DNA from: RGIG8767 sp964487395
GTDB lineage: Bacteria > Bacillota > Clostridia > Lachnospirales > Lachnospiraceae
Assembly (NCBI GenBank): GCA_964487395.1
Contig: CAZAQH010000030.1
Coordinates: 1 to 23,205, forward strand
Length of the DNA stretch: 23,205 nucleotides
Reading direction: 5' to 3'
Shown here: positions 1 to 7,279 of the stretch, piece by piece
Position numbering within the stretch: the stretch's first letter is position 1
Layout: each line of letters begins with the position of its first letter
Translations under genes and position numbers: made by a program
Notes under the pieces: model-generated
The model's input: only the letters and a program-made list of their open reading frames with translations
Told to the model about the DNA's origin: nothing
The model's database searches: none

Positions 1-138
1 GGTGGAAAATTCGACCTTGCAAAACGTGCAAAAGCTGCTAACCTCGATGCAATTCATGACACAGTTCACGAAATGGCAAAAGACGAAGCCCGCCACGGAA
101 AAGCATTCGAAGGATTGTTAAAGAGATACTTTGCGTAG
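1..138 (+). CDS. rbr: Rubrerythrin-type NADH peroxidase, C-terminal fragment
   Basis: Only the last 45 codons are in the window, open from base 1 to a TAG at 136-138. The fragment contains the helix with NLDAIHDTVHEMAKDEARH and ends GLLKRYFA. This is the last helix of the ferritin-like four-helix bundle, with the ExxRH-type di-iron ligands of rubrerythrins. The protein stops right after this bundle, so it has no C-terminal rubredoxin domain. In clostridial reverse rubrerythrins (often called NADH peroxidase) the rubredoxin domain is at the N terminus, which would lie upstream of this window. Known role of the family: cytoplasmic reduction of hydrogen peroxide in strict anaerobes. Family assignment is confident; the exact subtype is inferred from the tail alone. 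Confidence 0.88.
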   Translation, partial: GGKFDLAKRAKAANLDAIHDTVHEMAKDEARHGKAFEGLLKRYFA

Positions 139-141
139 GCT

Positions 142-268
142 ACAAGCCATGCAATATGTCATAAATAACGCCCTGCGAGTTTACTCGTAAGGGCGTTTAT
201 TTATGACATATTATAGGGCGACAGCCCGACATGAAATAGCCCGCAGGGCTATGAATGGCATGGCTTGT
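142..268. repeat. Nested inverted-repeat element (three-way-junction fold)
   Basis: An 11-bp perfect outer stem pairs acaagccatgc (142-152) with gcatggcttgt (258-268). Inside it are the long hairpin 153-212 and a second hairpin at 236-252 with a 7-bp stem (atagccc / gggctat) and loop gca. The three helices would form a three-way junction as RNA or as extruded DNA. A direct repeat also occurs: CGACAGCCCG at 219-228 and 283-292, each followed by CATGAAAT (230-237 and 304-311). The element fills the convergent gap between the rubrerythrin and VWA genes. It could be a dispersed intergenic repeat, a structured RNA or an elaborate terminator; the sequence alone does not decide. Confidence 0.6.
153..212. 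terminator. Long hairpin downstream of rubrerythrin gene
   Basis: A stem of about 28 pairs joins 153-180 to 183-212, with one or two small bulges. It lies 14 bases after the rubrerythrin stop. There is no clean T-tract after it, though the arm itself is T-rich (gggcgtttatttatgac). It probably terminates or stabilises transcripts from the rubrerythrin gene, and possibly also from the convergent VWA gene. Confidence 0.55.
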
Positions 269-314
269 TGACTTATATAATTCGACAGCCCGTCAGCAAG
301 CGGCATGAAATCCT

Positions 315-1952
315 CTAATCCCTTTTTTTCATTGTCATTACAAGGTCTTCAAATTCTTCCTTGTATTCATCTCCATCATAATCAACCTTATCTAATAACT
401 TCTCAATCTGCTTAAAACTACTGTCACCCATATTTTCACTATCTTTTAATAACATTCCAAATTCTGCAACCGCACTTGCAAAGAGCCAGTTATCACTATT
501 TTCATCTGTGTATTTTCCTCCTGTAACAGGATACTCTAATAATTCACTCTCTGTTCCTTCCGGTTCTTTATAGCGAATGCTGATAGTCAGCCATTCGTCA
601 TCAATTGAATCTGTTTCCTCTTCGTCAGTACCATATTCGTAATCTTCATCCTGATATTTTAAGTCAATGCTTCCTTTTTTATCATTCTTATTGCTGTCAG
701 TAGTAATAATCTCATAAAGTGCAGTCACACTGTGACCTGCTCCAATTTCTCCTGCATCTTTTTTATCATCTGCAAAATCCTCTGCTGCCATCACTCTGTT
801 ATCATATCCGACTAATCTGTATTCTCTGACAACTGCAGGATTAAATTCTACCTGGAATTTTACGTCTTTTGCTACTGTTACAAGAGTTGAGCCTAATTCT
901 TTTACTAATACTTTTTTTGCTTCCTTTGTGGAATCTATATATGCATAGTTACCATTTCCCTTATCTGCAAGAGTTTCCATCTTGTTGTCTTTGATATTAC
1001 CTGTTCCAAATCCAAGAACAGAGAGAAAAACTCCACTTTCCTTTTTTTCTGATATTAAATCTTCTAACTCTTCTTCACTAGTCAGACCCACATTCAAATC
1101 ACCATCTGTAGCTAAAATAACTCTGTTATTGCCACCTTCAATAAAGTATTCTTCTGCAATTTCATAAGCAGTAATGATTCCAGCACTTCCATCTGTAGAA
1201 CCGCCTGCTTCGAGTTCATTTAATGTATCTGTTATCAAATCATATTCACTGCCTTCAACGCCTTCTAATAATACTTCATCGCTGCCTGCATATGTAACAA
1301 TGGAAACACTGTCTTTACTTGTCAGATTTGCTGCAAGCATGGTAAATGCTTTTTGCAGTAAAGGAAGTTTGTCATCATCATACATAGAACCTGATACATC
1401 CAATAAAAAAACGAGATTAGATGGTGCTGTATCTTCAAAATCCAGTTCTTCTGTCTGTATTCCAACTAACATTAATTGTGATTCTTCATTCCATGGACAG
1501 TCACCAATTTCTACTGTTGTCGAAAATGGCTCATTTCTTTTTGATTCATCATAGTCATAATCAAAATAGTTAATCATTTCTTCTATTCTTACAGCATCTT
1601 GCGGAATATCATCCATACGATATCCATCATTAATCATTCTTCGAATATTGGTGTAAGAAGCCGTATCAACATCTGCTGAAAATGTTGAAAGTGGTTCCTC
1701 ATCAACTGATTTATAACCTGATTCTTCAGTCGAAGTGTACTCTTCATTATTCGGATATGGCTCCGCCACATTCTCAGAATACTTATTATTCGAATAATCC
1801 GGTTCTGCCGCTTCTTCTGCTGCTGCAGGTGCTTCATATTCATCTCTGCCTTTATCACTGGTGGATGTTCCACCACAACCCACTATTGTTCCTGACATCA
1901 TTACACATACTAAAAATAACACCAAAATACGACTTACATTCCTCTTTCTCAT
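315..1952 (-). CDS. VWA-domain lipoprotein, YfbK-like
   Basis: Predicted surface lipoprotein of 545 residues. The chosen start (MRKRN) is preceded by AGGAGG (1961-1966 on the other strand) at good spacing; an in-frame ATG seven codons upstream overlaps that ribosome binding site and is rejected. A signal peptide with a lipobox-like GTIVGC places the lipid-carrying Cys at about residue 26, followed by an acidic Ser/Tyr/Glu-rich linker. A vWF-A N-terminal region spans about 80-165. The VWA domain follows, with the MIDAS motif DVSGS (D185, S187, S189), Thr253 and Asp283. A C-terminal region of the DUF3520 type ends the protein. This architecture matches the YfbK family, whose biochemical role is unknown; MIDAS motifs bind divalent metal and ligands. 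It is monocistronic and convergent with the rubrerythrin gene. Confidence 0.87.
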   Translation of the reverse strand: MRKRNVSRILVLFLVCVMMSGTIVGCGGTSTSDKGRDEYEAPAAAEEAAEPDYSNNKYSENVAEPYPNNEEYTSTEESGYKSVDEEPLSTFSADVDTASYTNIRRMINDGYRMDDIPQDAVRIEEMINYFDYDYDESKRNEPFSTTVEIGDCPWNEESQLMLVGIQTEELDFEDTAPSNLVFLLDVSGSMYDDDKLPLLQKAFTMLAANLTSKDSVSIVTYAGSDEVLLEGVEGSEYDLITDTLNELEAGGSTDGSAGIITAYEIAEEYFIEGGNNRVILATDGDLNVGLTSEEELEDLISEKKESGVFLSVLGFGTGNIKDNKMETLADKGNGNYAYIDSTKEAKKVLVKELGSTLVTVAKDVKFQVEFNPAVVREYRLVGYDNRVMAAEDFADDKKDAGEIGAGHSVTALYEIITTDSNKNDKKGSIDLKYQDEDYEYGTDEEETDSIDDEWLTISIRYKEPEGTESELLEYPVTGGKYTDENSDNWLFASAVAEFGMLLKDSENMGDSSFKQIEKLLDKVDYDGDEYKEEFEDLVMTMKKRD

Positions 1953-2284
1953 AAAAAACTCCTCCTTTTGCATTTTAACAAGACTTTTTCCCTTTGTTAT
2001 ATTATATACGTAAAAATATTAACAAATTTATGGTAATATTTTTAAATATTCTTTAATTGTTACTTGATTTTAATTTATCATCATATAGATATACGGAATC
2101 TTTTCTTTATTTTTCAAAATAATATAAATAACGGAATAAATATAGGCTATGTATTTTATTGTACTCTGTTATGTGATACAATCTTCACATTCAAAAAGCT
2201 CTTTTTTCTATTATTTTTTCTGGTCATTCGATCAAGTTTTCACTATTATTCTAATTAAAAATCACATCTGAAAGGAAGTATTCT
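1953..2284. other. AT-rich divergent intergenic region
   Basis: This 332-bp gap separates the divergent VWA (minus) and Rpn (plus) genes. On the minus strand a TATAAT hexamer sits at 2001-2006, about 50 bases before the lipoprotein start, but no convincing -35 lies at the right distance. On the plus strand a weak promoter precedes the Rpn gene. A 64-codon open frame inside (2064-2258) has no ribosome binding site and consists of Phe/Ile/Leu/Asn-rich translation typical of AT-rich spacer, so I do not call it a gene. No hairpin or repeat stands out. Confidence 0.5.
2221..2249 (+). promoter_or_regulatory. Weak candidate promoter for the Rpn gene
   Basis: TGGTCA (2221-2226), a 17-base spacer and TATTAT (2244-2249) give 4/6 and 5/6 matches to the sigma-A consensus. 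The -10 lies about 35 bases before the start codon. AT-rich DNA makes chance matches common. Confidence 0.33.
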
Positions 2285-3154
2285 ATGAGTAAACAAATCT
2301 ACCAAATTTACGATCGTATCTTTAAACGTATTTTTAGCTTGTCCAATCTTGCTATTATCAATCTGATTAATGGTCTGTTTGGAACTAATTATCCACCTGA
2401 CAGCAAAGTTGAATATCCCAACAAGGAATTCATCAATTCAAAATTAGATAAGCGATTTGCTGACATATTTATCCTGATTGCCGGCAATCCATATCATTTA
2501 GAAGCCCAAATGACAGTGGATGGCTCTATTGTAGTAAGAGTTTTTGAATATGGATTCCAATATGCCATACATAATCGGACAAATGATACTGTTTTTCGCT
2601 TTCCTGAACCCATTGTAATTTATTTAGATACTGAAACCGAAATTTCTGATACAGATTTCATCACACTTGACTTTGGCAAACAGGGAACTTTTTCTTATCA
2701 AGTTAAAAACTTTATTTATCAGGAACATGAAATTACAGAATTGAATCAGAAAAAAATGATTATTTTAATTCCTTTTCAACTTTTAAAATTACGGAAAATA
2801 ATTGAAAAATCTCCAACTAGAGAACACTTTTGTGCCTTGCAGGAACTAATTCAGAATGATATACTAAATAGTATCAAAGCGAACTTACAAGTTGTAAATA
2901 TCACCATAGATGATGCAAATCAATTACGAGAATTGACACTTCAGCTTTATGAACATATATATGTGAATTATGAAAAGTTGGGAGGTTACGAGGATATGAA
3001 ACCATTATTAGACGGAGCAATAGAACTGCCACTGGATAAATATCGTATTCGTATTGATGAACTGGAAGAAGAAACTACTTCATTAAAAAAAGAAAAAGAA
3101 TCTATGGAACAGGAAATCTTAAGATTAAAAAAACTATTAGCAAAACAAATTTAA
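2285..3154 (+). CDS. Rpn-family PD-(D/E)XK nuclease / putative transposase
   Basis: A 289-residue protein with RBS AAAGGAAG before the ATG. The N-terminal part shows the PD-(D/E)XK pattern of the Rpn/PDDEXK_2 family: Asp60 in KRFADIFI, then Glu73-x-Gln75 in YHLEAQM, followed by an Arg-Phe-Tyr stretch (R85, Y89). The start MSKQIYQIYDRIFKRIF is also typical. Rpn proteins of this family are known to cut DNA and promote RecA-independent recombination; they were first annotated as transposases. The last 35 residues (about 255-289) form a charged Leu-heptad coiled coil, probably for oligomerisation. No inverted repeats or target duplications flank it, so it is a stand-alone gene here. The sequence seems intact. 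Substrate and trigger are unknown. Confidence 0.85.
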   Translation: MSKQIYQIYDRIFKRIFSLSNLAIINLINGLFGTNYPPDSKVEYPNKEFINSKLDKRFADIFILIAGNPYHLEAQMTVDGSIVVRVFEYGFQYAIHNRTNDTVFRFPEPIVIYLDTETEISDTDFITLDFGKQGTFSYQVKNFIYQEHEITELNQKKMIILIPFQLLKLRKIIEKSPTREHFCALQELIQNDILNSIKANLQVVNITIDDANQLRELTLQLYEHIYVNYEKLGGYEDMKPLLDGAIELPLDKYRIRIDELEEETTSLKKEKESMEQEILRLKKLLAKQI

Positions 3155-3160
3155 TTTTTA

Positions 3161-3205
3161 TATAAATCCAAAAGGAAACCTTCATGGTTTCCTTTTGGAT
3201 TTATA
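3161..3205. terminator. Bidirectional hairpin terminator
   Basis: A perfect 20-bp stem, tataaatccaaaaggaaacc (3161-3180) with its complement at 3186-3205, and loop TTCAT. It sits between the convergent Rpn gene (stop 3154) and the aryl-CoA ligase gene (stop 3209). The stem ends are A/T-rich on both sides, which fits termination in both directions. Confidence 0.8.
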
Positions 3206-3208
3206 TAT

Positions 3209-4444
3209 TTATTGATATCTCTCGTCAATTACTCGCTGTGTTTTCTTTTCACTTCTTGGAAGAACACCTAATTCTACTACTTTAACAAGTGGAGTAAAGC
3301 CAATCTTGCTCTTTACTTCATCTGCAATACGTTTGCTTAAAACTTCAAAGTCAACATGACCATTGGTTTCAACATAAATACGCATGGTATCTTTTCCATC
3401 AAGATGAGAAATTCGAATCTGGTATTCACTGGAGATTTCAGAGAATTTCTTTAATACTTCTTCAATCTGGCTTGGGAATACATTTACACCCTTTATCTTC
3501 ATCATATCATCTGTTCTTCCGGCAATCACATCAAGTCTTGGATATTTGCTTCCACATTCACAAGTTCCCGGAATAATTCTGGAAAGGTCATGTGTACGGT
3601 AACGAATCAGTGGTGCGCCTTCTTTTACCAAAGTAGTAATTACGATTTCACCCATCTCGCCATCTGGAACTGTTTTACCGCTGATAGGATCAATAATTTC
3701 GATATATACATAATCATCCCAGTAATGCATACCAGTGTCATACTTACAGCTGATACCGATACCAGGTCCATAGATTTCTGTTAATCCGTAAATATCATAT
3801 AATTCAATTCCTAATTCATTTGAGATTCTCTTACGCATTTTTTCGCCCCAGCGTTCAGAACCAATTACACCTTTTTTCAAATGAATTTTATCTCTGATTC
3901 CACGTTTTTCAATTTCTTCTGATAATAAAAGAGCATAAGATGATGTAGAGCAAAGAACGGTGGATTTCATATCCATCATCATCTGTAACTGTTTTTCTGT
4001 ATTGCCCGGTCCCATAGGAATAACCATGGAACCTAATTTTTCAGCACCATTCTGGAATCCGATTCCGGCTGTCCATAAACCATATCCCGGTGTGATCTGA
4101 ATACGATCCATATTGGTGATACCAGCCATTTCGTAGCAGCGTTTGAACATGATAGCCCAATCGTCAACATCTTTTGCGGTATAAGGAATAATAACGGGAA
4201 CTCCTGTTGTTCCTGATGAAGAGTGAATTCTGACAATCTTTTCTTCTGGTGCTGTCATAAGTCCAAGTGGATAAGCATCTCGTAAATCTTTCTTTTCTGA
4301 AAATGGAAGTGCCTCAAATTCTGCCTGATTACTTACTGAGATGATTCCATATTCTTTTAACTTTTTTCCATAGAAGCTTCCTGCTTCTACCAGGTTTTTC
4401 ATTCTGTCATTAACCTGTTGTAGCTGTGTGCTGTTAATCTGCAT
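3209..4444 (-). CDS. paaK: Phenylacetate-CoA ligase family protein
   Basis: AMP-forming acyl-CoA ligase of the PaaK type, 411 residues. The ATP/AMP-binding loop SSSGTTG is at 75-81; the YGLTEIYGPG adenylation motif and a C-terminal AMP-ligase domain (GVNVFPSQIEEVL ... PRSEKKTQRV) are present. A Cys pair (CECGS) lies in the middle, as in many anaerobic PaaK homologues. The N terminus is about 15 residues shorter than in typical 430-residue PaaK, but RBS GAGAGGA supports this start. It is the third gene of the iorA-iorB-paaK operon, 16 bases after iorB. Inferred role: interconversion of aryl-acetates (indoleacetate, phenylacetate, hydroxyphenylacetate) and their CoA thioesters, i.e. the product side of the oxidoreductase. 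The exact substrate is not readable from sequence. Confidence 0.88.
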   Translation of the reverse strand: MQINSTQLQQVNDRMKNLVEAGSFYGKKLKEYGIISVSNQAEFEALPFSEKKDLRDAYPLGLMTAPEEKIVRIHSSSGTTGVPVIIPYTAKDVDDWAIMFKRCYEMAGITNMDRIQITPGYGLWTAGIGFQNGAEKLGSMVIPMGPGNTEKQLQMMMDMKSTVLCSTSSYALLLSEEIEKRGIRDKIHLKKGVIGSERWGEKMRKRISNELGIELYDIYGLTEIYGPGIGISCKYDTGMHYWDDYVYIEIIDPISGKTVPDGEMGEIVITTLVKEGAPLIRYRTHDLSRIIPGTCECGSKYPRLDVIAGRTDDMMKIKGVNVFPSQIEEVLKKFSEISSEYQIRISHLDGKDTMRIYVETNGHVDFEVLSKRIADEVKSKIGFTPLVKVVELGVLPRSEKKTQRVIDERYQ

Positions 4445-4460
4445 TTGTTTGTCCTCTCTT

Positions 4461-5033
4461 TTACGCTGTATAATTTAGTGCTTTTATATTTAACTCATGA
4501 AATTTCTCCGGTAATTTTTGTTTCATGGCTGTAATGATATCATCCTGTGCTAATCCCAATTCTCCGGTTCTAAGTGCTGCTCCAAGTAATACCATATTTA
4601 AAACCTTTGGTGACTGAAGTGTTTTAAATGCTTCATCTCCATCTACAACCGTAACATGTTCTACATTTTCTTTTAGGTATGCAATCATTTCCTGTCCGTT
4701 ATATGTAGAATTACCAAGTGCTGCCGTTACCGGAATAATTGGTCTGGAATTGACTACTACGCTACCACCTTTTTTAAGAAATGGGAGCATTCTAACAGCT
4801 TCTGCCGGTTCAAAAGCAATGATAATATCTGCTTTTCCTTTTCCAATCAGAGGAGAATATAAGTTGTCGCCCATTCGTAAATGACTTACTACACTACCGC
4901 CTCGTTGTGCCATACCAATTGTTTCCGCTGTTAAAACAGAAATATCTTTATTCATGGCTGCTGCTGCCAGTAATTTAGATGCTAAAATAGTTCCCTGACC
5001 ACCAACACCACATAATAATACGCTCTTATTCAT
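4461..5033 (-). CDS. iorB: Indolepyruvate ferredoxin oxidoreductase, beta subunit
   Basis: A 190-residue gamma-type subunit of 2-oxoacid:ferredoxin oxidoreductases. It begins with the nucleotide-fold GVGGQG (9-14) and carries the characteristic ETIGMAQRGGSV motif. With IorA it forms the enzyme that oxidatively decarboxylates aryl-pyruvates (indolepyruvate, phenylpyruvate, 4-hydroxyphenylpyruvate) to aryl-acetyl-CoA, passing electrons to ferredoxin. The gene overlaps the end of iorA by 8 bp (5026-5033), which indicates translational coupling and fixed stoichiometry. Length is normal for IorB. Confidence 0.93.
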   Translation of the reverse strand: MNKSVLLCGVGGQGTILASKLLAAAAMNKDISVLTAETIGMAQRGGSVVSHLRMGDNLYSPLIGKGKADIIIAFEPAEAVRMLPFLKKGGSVVVNSRPIIPVTAALGNSTYNGQEMIAYLKENVEHVTVVDGDEAFKTLQSPKVLNMVLLGAALRTGELGLAQDDIITAMKQKLPEKFHELNIKALNYTA

Positions 5034-6849
5034 GATTCTCTCCTCCTTTAATTGCTTTTACAGGACAGACTGCTTTACAAAGCCCACATCCCGTACATAA
5101 GGATTCATCAATGGCTGCTTTTCCGTCTTTCACAATGAGTCCGGGACAGCCGAGTTCATGAATACATTTTTTACAGTTAATGCATTTATCTTCTTCTATT
5201 GTGACATGATCTTCCGGTTTTGTAAGTACTACACATGGTGATTTGAAAATAATGGCTTTCACGCCTTTTTGTGCTGAAATTCGTTTTACTGCTTCTACTG
5301 CTTTTTCAAGATTGAGTGGATCAATGGTCTCTACTGTGGCAAGACCAATGGCACGAAGTATTTTTTCGATATTTACTTTTTCTACAATTTCGCCCATCAT
5401 GGTTCGTCCGGTTCCGGGATGTGGCTGGTGACCGGTCATTGCAGTGGTTGAATTATCCAGAACTACTAATGTCATATCTGCCTGATTATAATAGGCATTT
5501 ACAACACCTGTGATTCCGGATGCAAAAAAAGTAGAATCTCCTATAAATGCAAAACACGTTGTATCTGGTTCAATTCTGCCAACACCTTGTGCGATGGTAA
5601 CGCCTGCACCCATACAAAGACAGGTATCCGTCATATCCAGTGGCTTGGCATTTCCCATGGTATAACATCCAATATCTCCACAGAAGATACTCTTTTTTCC
5701 CTTCATTGCCTGTTTAACGGCATAGAAAGATGCTCTGTGAGGACAACCTGCACACAAAACAGGCGGACGAACCGGAAGCTCCGGTGCATCTGACTTGGTT
5801 TCTACGTTTTCAATTTTTTTATCAGTAATAAATTCCTGAATATTTACACCAACGGATTCAACGGTGTTTTCTCCGGCATTTTTAACATGATGACTCAATT
5901 TGCCATAAATTTTAACAGGCAAATGATATGCACCACAAACTCTGATTAATTCTTTTTCAATGAACGGGTCTAACTCTTCAATACAAAGAACTTCATCAAG
6001 TCCTTCCATAAACTTAAGTGCCAGTTTATCCGGGAATGGATTGGGAGTTGATACTTTCATAACGCGAATATGATTTTCTTCATCAAGGTTTTCACAGGTA
6101 TACATGAAACTAATCCCATGTGTTGCGATTCCTTTTTTGCTGTTTTTATATGTACCACAATCCTCTAATATCTGATTTCTTGCATAATCGGAAAAATCAT
6201 CGGAAAGTTCTACATTTCGTGCTTCTATTTTTTGATGATTGGCAAAAGAAAGGCGGGGAAAAATAACCCATCGGCTCGTATCCTTTACAAATCCTTCTAT
6301 TTTATTTTGATAATAGTCTTTTGTTTCTTTTACTTCAATGGATGCATATCCATGGCTGACTCTCGTTGTACTTCTGAAAAATACAGGAGTTCCATATTTT
6401 TCGGAATAATCAAAGGCTTCCTGCATCATTTCATAAGCTTCCTGTACGGAAGATGGGTCAAAAACAGGTACTTTTGAAAAAATACCAAAGGTTCTGGTAT
6501 CCTGTTCTGTCTGGGAAGATATTGGTCCCGGATCGTCTGCTACCATGATAACCATTCCCCCCTTTATTCCTACATATTCAAGACTCATCAGCGGATCTGC
6601 TGCTACATTTAAACCTACCTGCTTCATGGTAACCAGTGCTCTGGCTCCAGTATAAGCTGCACCTGCGGCTACTTCCATTGCTGCTTTTTCATTTACTGAC
6701 CACTCAACATATGTATCGTTTGCTTTTCTTTTTGCTATTGTTTCTAATACTTCTGTGGATGGAGTTCCCGGGTATCCGGCAACAAGATTCACTCCTGCCG
6801 CAATTGCTCCAAGGGCAATCGCTTCATTTCCCATCAAAAATTCTTTCAC
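5026..6849 (-). CDS. iorA: Indolepyruvate ferredoxin oxidoreductase, alpha subunit
   Basis: A 607-residue catalytic subunit. The N-terminal pyrimidine-binding TPP region contains AGYPGTPSTEVLE (about 24-36). The C-terminal TPP-binding region has the GCYTMG stretch and GDSTFFASG. CAGCPHRASF begins the second half, as is typical of IorA. Two [4Fe-4S] motifs end the protein: C556xxC559xxC562 with C568, and C585xxC588xxC591xxxC595. The start is GTG with AAGGAAGG nine bases upstream; the ATG five codons later (MGNEAI) lacks its own RBS at good spacing. First gene of the operon with iorB and paaK. It acts in the cytoplasm in aromatic amino acid breakdown, or in reverse for synthesis. No frameshift seen. 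Confidence 0.95.
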   Translation of the reverse strand: MKEFLMGNEAIALGAIAAGVNLVAGYPGTPSTEVLETIAKRKANDTYVEWSVNEKAAMEVAAGAAYTGARALVTMKQVGLNVAADPLMSLEYVGIKGGMVIMVADDPGPISSQTEQDTRTFGIFSKVPVFDPSSVQEAYEMMQEAFDYSEKYGTPVFFRSTTRVSHGYASIEVKETKDYYQNKIEGFVKDTSRWVIFPRLSFANHQKIEARNVELSDDFSDYARNQILEDCGTYKNSKKGIATHGISFMYTCENLDEENHIRVMKVSTPNPFPDKLALKFMEGLDEVLCIEELDPFIEKELIRVCGAYHLPVKIYGKLSHHVKNAGENTVESVGVNIQEFITDKKIENVETKSDAPELPVRPPVLCAGCPHRASFYAVKQAMKGKKSIFCGDIGCYTMGNAKPLDMTDTCLCMGAGVTIAQGVGRIEPDTTCFAFIGDSTFFASGITGVVNAYYNQADMTLVVLDNSTTAMTGHQPHPGTGRTMMGEIVEKVNIEKILRAIGLATVETIDPLNLEKAVEAVKRISAQKGVKAIIFKSPCVVLTKPEDHVTIEEDKCINCKKCIHELGCPGLIVKDGKAAIDESLCTGCGLCKAVCPVKAIKGGENHE

Positions 6850-6884
6850 TTTTTCGTTCCTTCCTTACATCAATAATTTTCTAA

Positions 6885-6913
6885 ATTATAGTAAAAAAAC
6901 TGGCTTTATGCAA
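6885..6913 (-). promoter_or_regulatory. Candidate promoter of the ior-paaK operon
   Basis: On the minus strand TATAAT (6885-6890) is a perfect -10, preceded at 17 bases by TTGCAT (6908-6913), a 3/6 -35. The -35 lies inside the terminator hairpin of the upstream gene, so termination and initiation signals overlap. The predicted start gives a leader of about 30 bases. Confidence 0.5.
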
Positions 6914-6920
6914 GCCAGTT
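6889..6920 (-). terminator. Intrinsic terminator of the GlsB/YeaQ-like gene
   Basis: A perfect 9-bp stem, AACTGGCTT (6898-6906) with AAGCCAGTT (6912-6920), and a five-base loop. On the minus strand it is followed directly by seven T residues (6891-6897). It is a textbook rho-independent terminator about 37 bases past the stop of the small membrane protein gene. Confidence 0.85.
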
Positions 6921-6956
6921 CTTACTTAGTCAAATATTATATCTTATAATGAATTA

Positions 6957-7193
6957 TTATTTTTTAATCAACTTGAAAATACCAATAATAACGCATGCTC
7001 CGATAACCGATACAATAATATTGCCTATAAAACCGCTTCCACCAATACCAATAAGGCCTAAAAGGAAACTTCCTACGATACCACCAACAATACCTAAAAT
7101 GGCATTCATAATAAAGCCACCACTTGTTTTCATAATAAGACTTGCAAGCCAGCCTGCAATTGCTCCAACAACTATACTAATTATCCAACCCAT
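6957..7193 (-). CDS. GlsB/YeaQ/YmgE-family small membrane protein
   Basis: A 78-residue, Gly/Ile-rich protein with three predicted membrane helices (about 2-22, 28-48 and 55-75). It opens MGWIISIVVGAIAGWLAS and has the LGIVGGIVGSFLLGLIG pattern of the transglycosylase-associated GlsB/YeaQ/YmgE family (PF04226). Family members are induced by stress, and in enterococci GlsB is tied to bile and envelope stress; the molecular function is unknown. RBS TTTGGAGG is well spaced before the ATG. It is monocistronic, with its own promoter and terminator. Confidence 0.9.
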   Translation of the reverse strand: MGWIISIVVGAIAGWLASLIMKTSGGFIMNAILGIVGGIVGSFLLGLIGIGGSGFIGNIIVSVIGACVIIGIFKLIKK

Positions 7194-7224
7194 GTTATTA
7201 CCTCCAAAATGTTTTGATATGAGT

Positions 7225-7233
7225 AGTATACCA
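7225..7233 (-). promoter_or_regulatory. Extended -10 promoter of the GlsB/YeaQ-like gene
   Basis: Minus-strand TGGTATACT: the TG of an extended -10 plus TATACT at 7225-7230. It lies about 30 bases before the start codon. No good -35 is present at 16-18 bases, which is tolerated with an extended -10. Confidence 0.5.
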
Positions 7234-7279
7234 TAATTTGTAAATATTTGTATTTCTTTTTCATTTCCTATACATTATT

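Noticed and set aside
2064..2258. 64-codon plus-strand open frame between the VWA and Rpn genes
   Set aside because: No ribosome binding site, low-complexity Phe/Ile/Asn composition, and it overlaps likely promoter DNA.
2285..3205. Insertion sequence around the Rpn (putative transposase) gene
   Set aside because: The only inverted repeat is the terminator hairpin downstream; no matching end upstream and no target duplication.
6949..7236. 95-codon plus-strand open frame opposite the small membrane protein gene
   Set aside because: It is a Pro/Ile-rich mirror of the Gly-rich GlsB/YeaQ-like gene, which has an RBS, promoter and terminator on the other strand.
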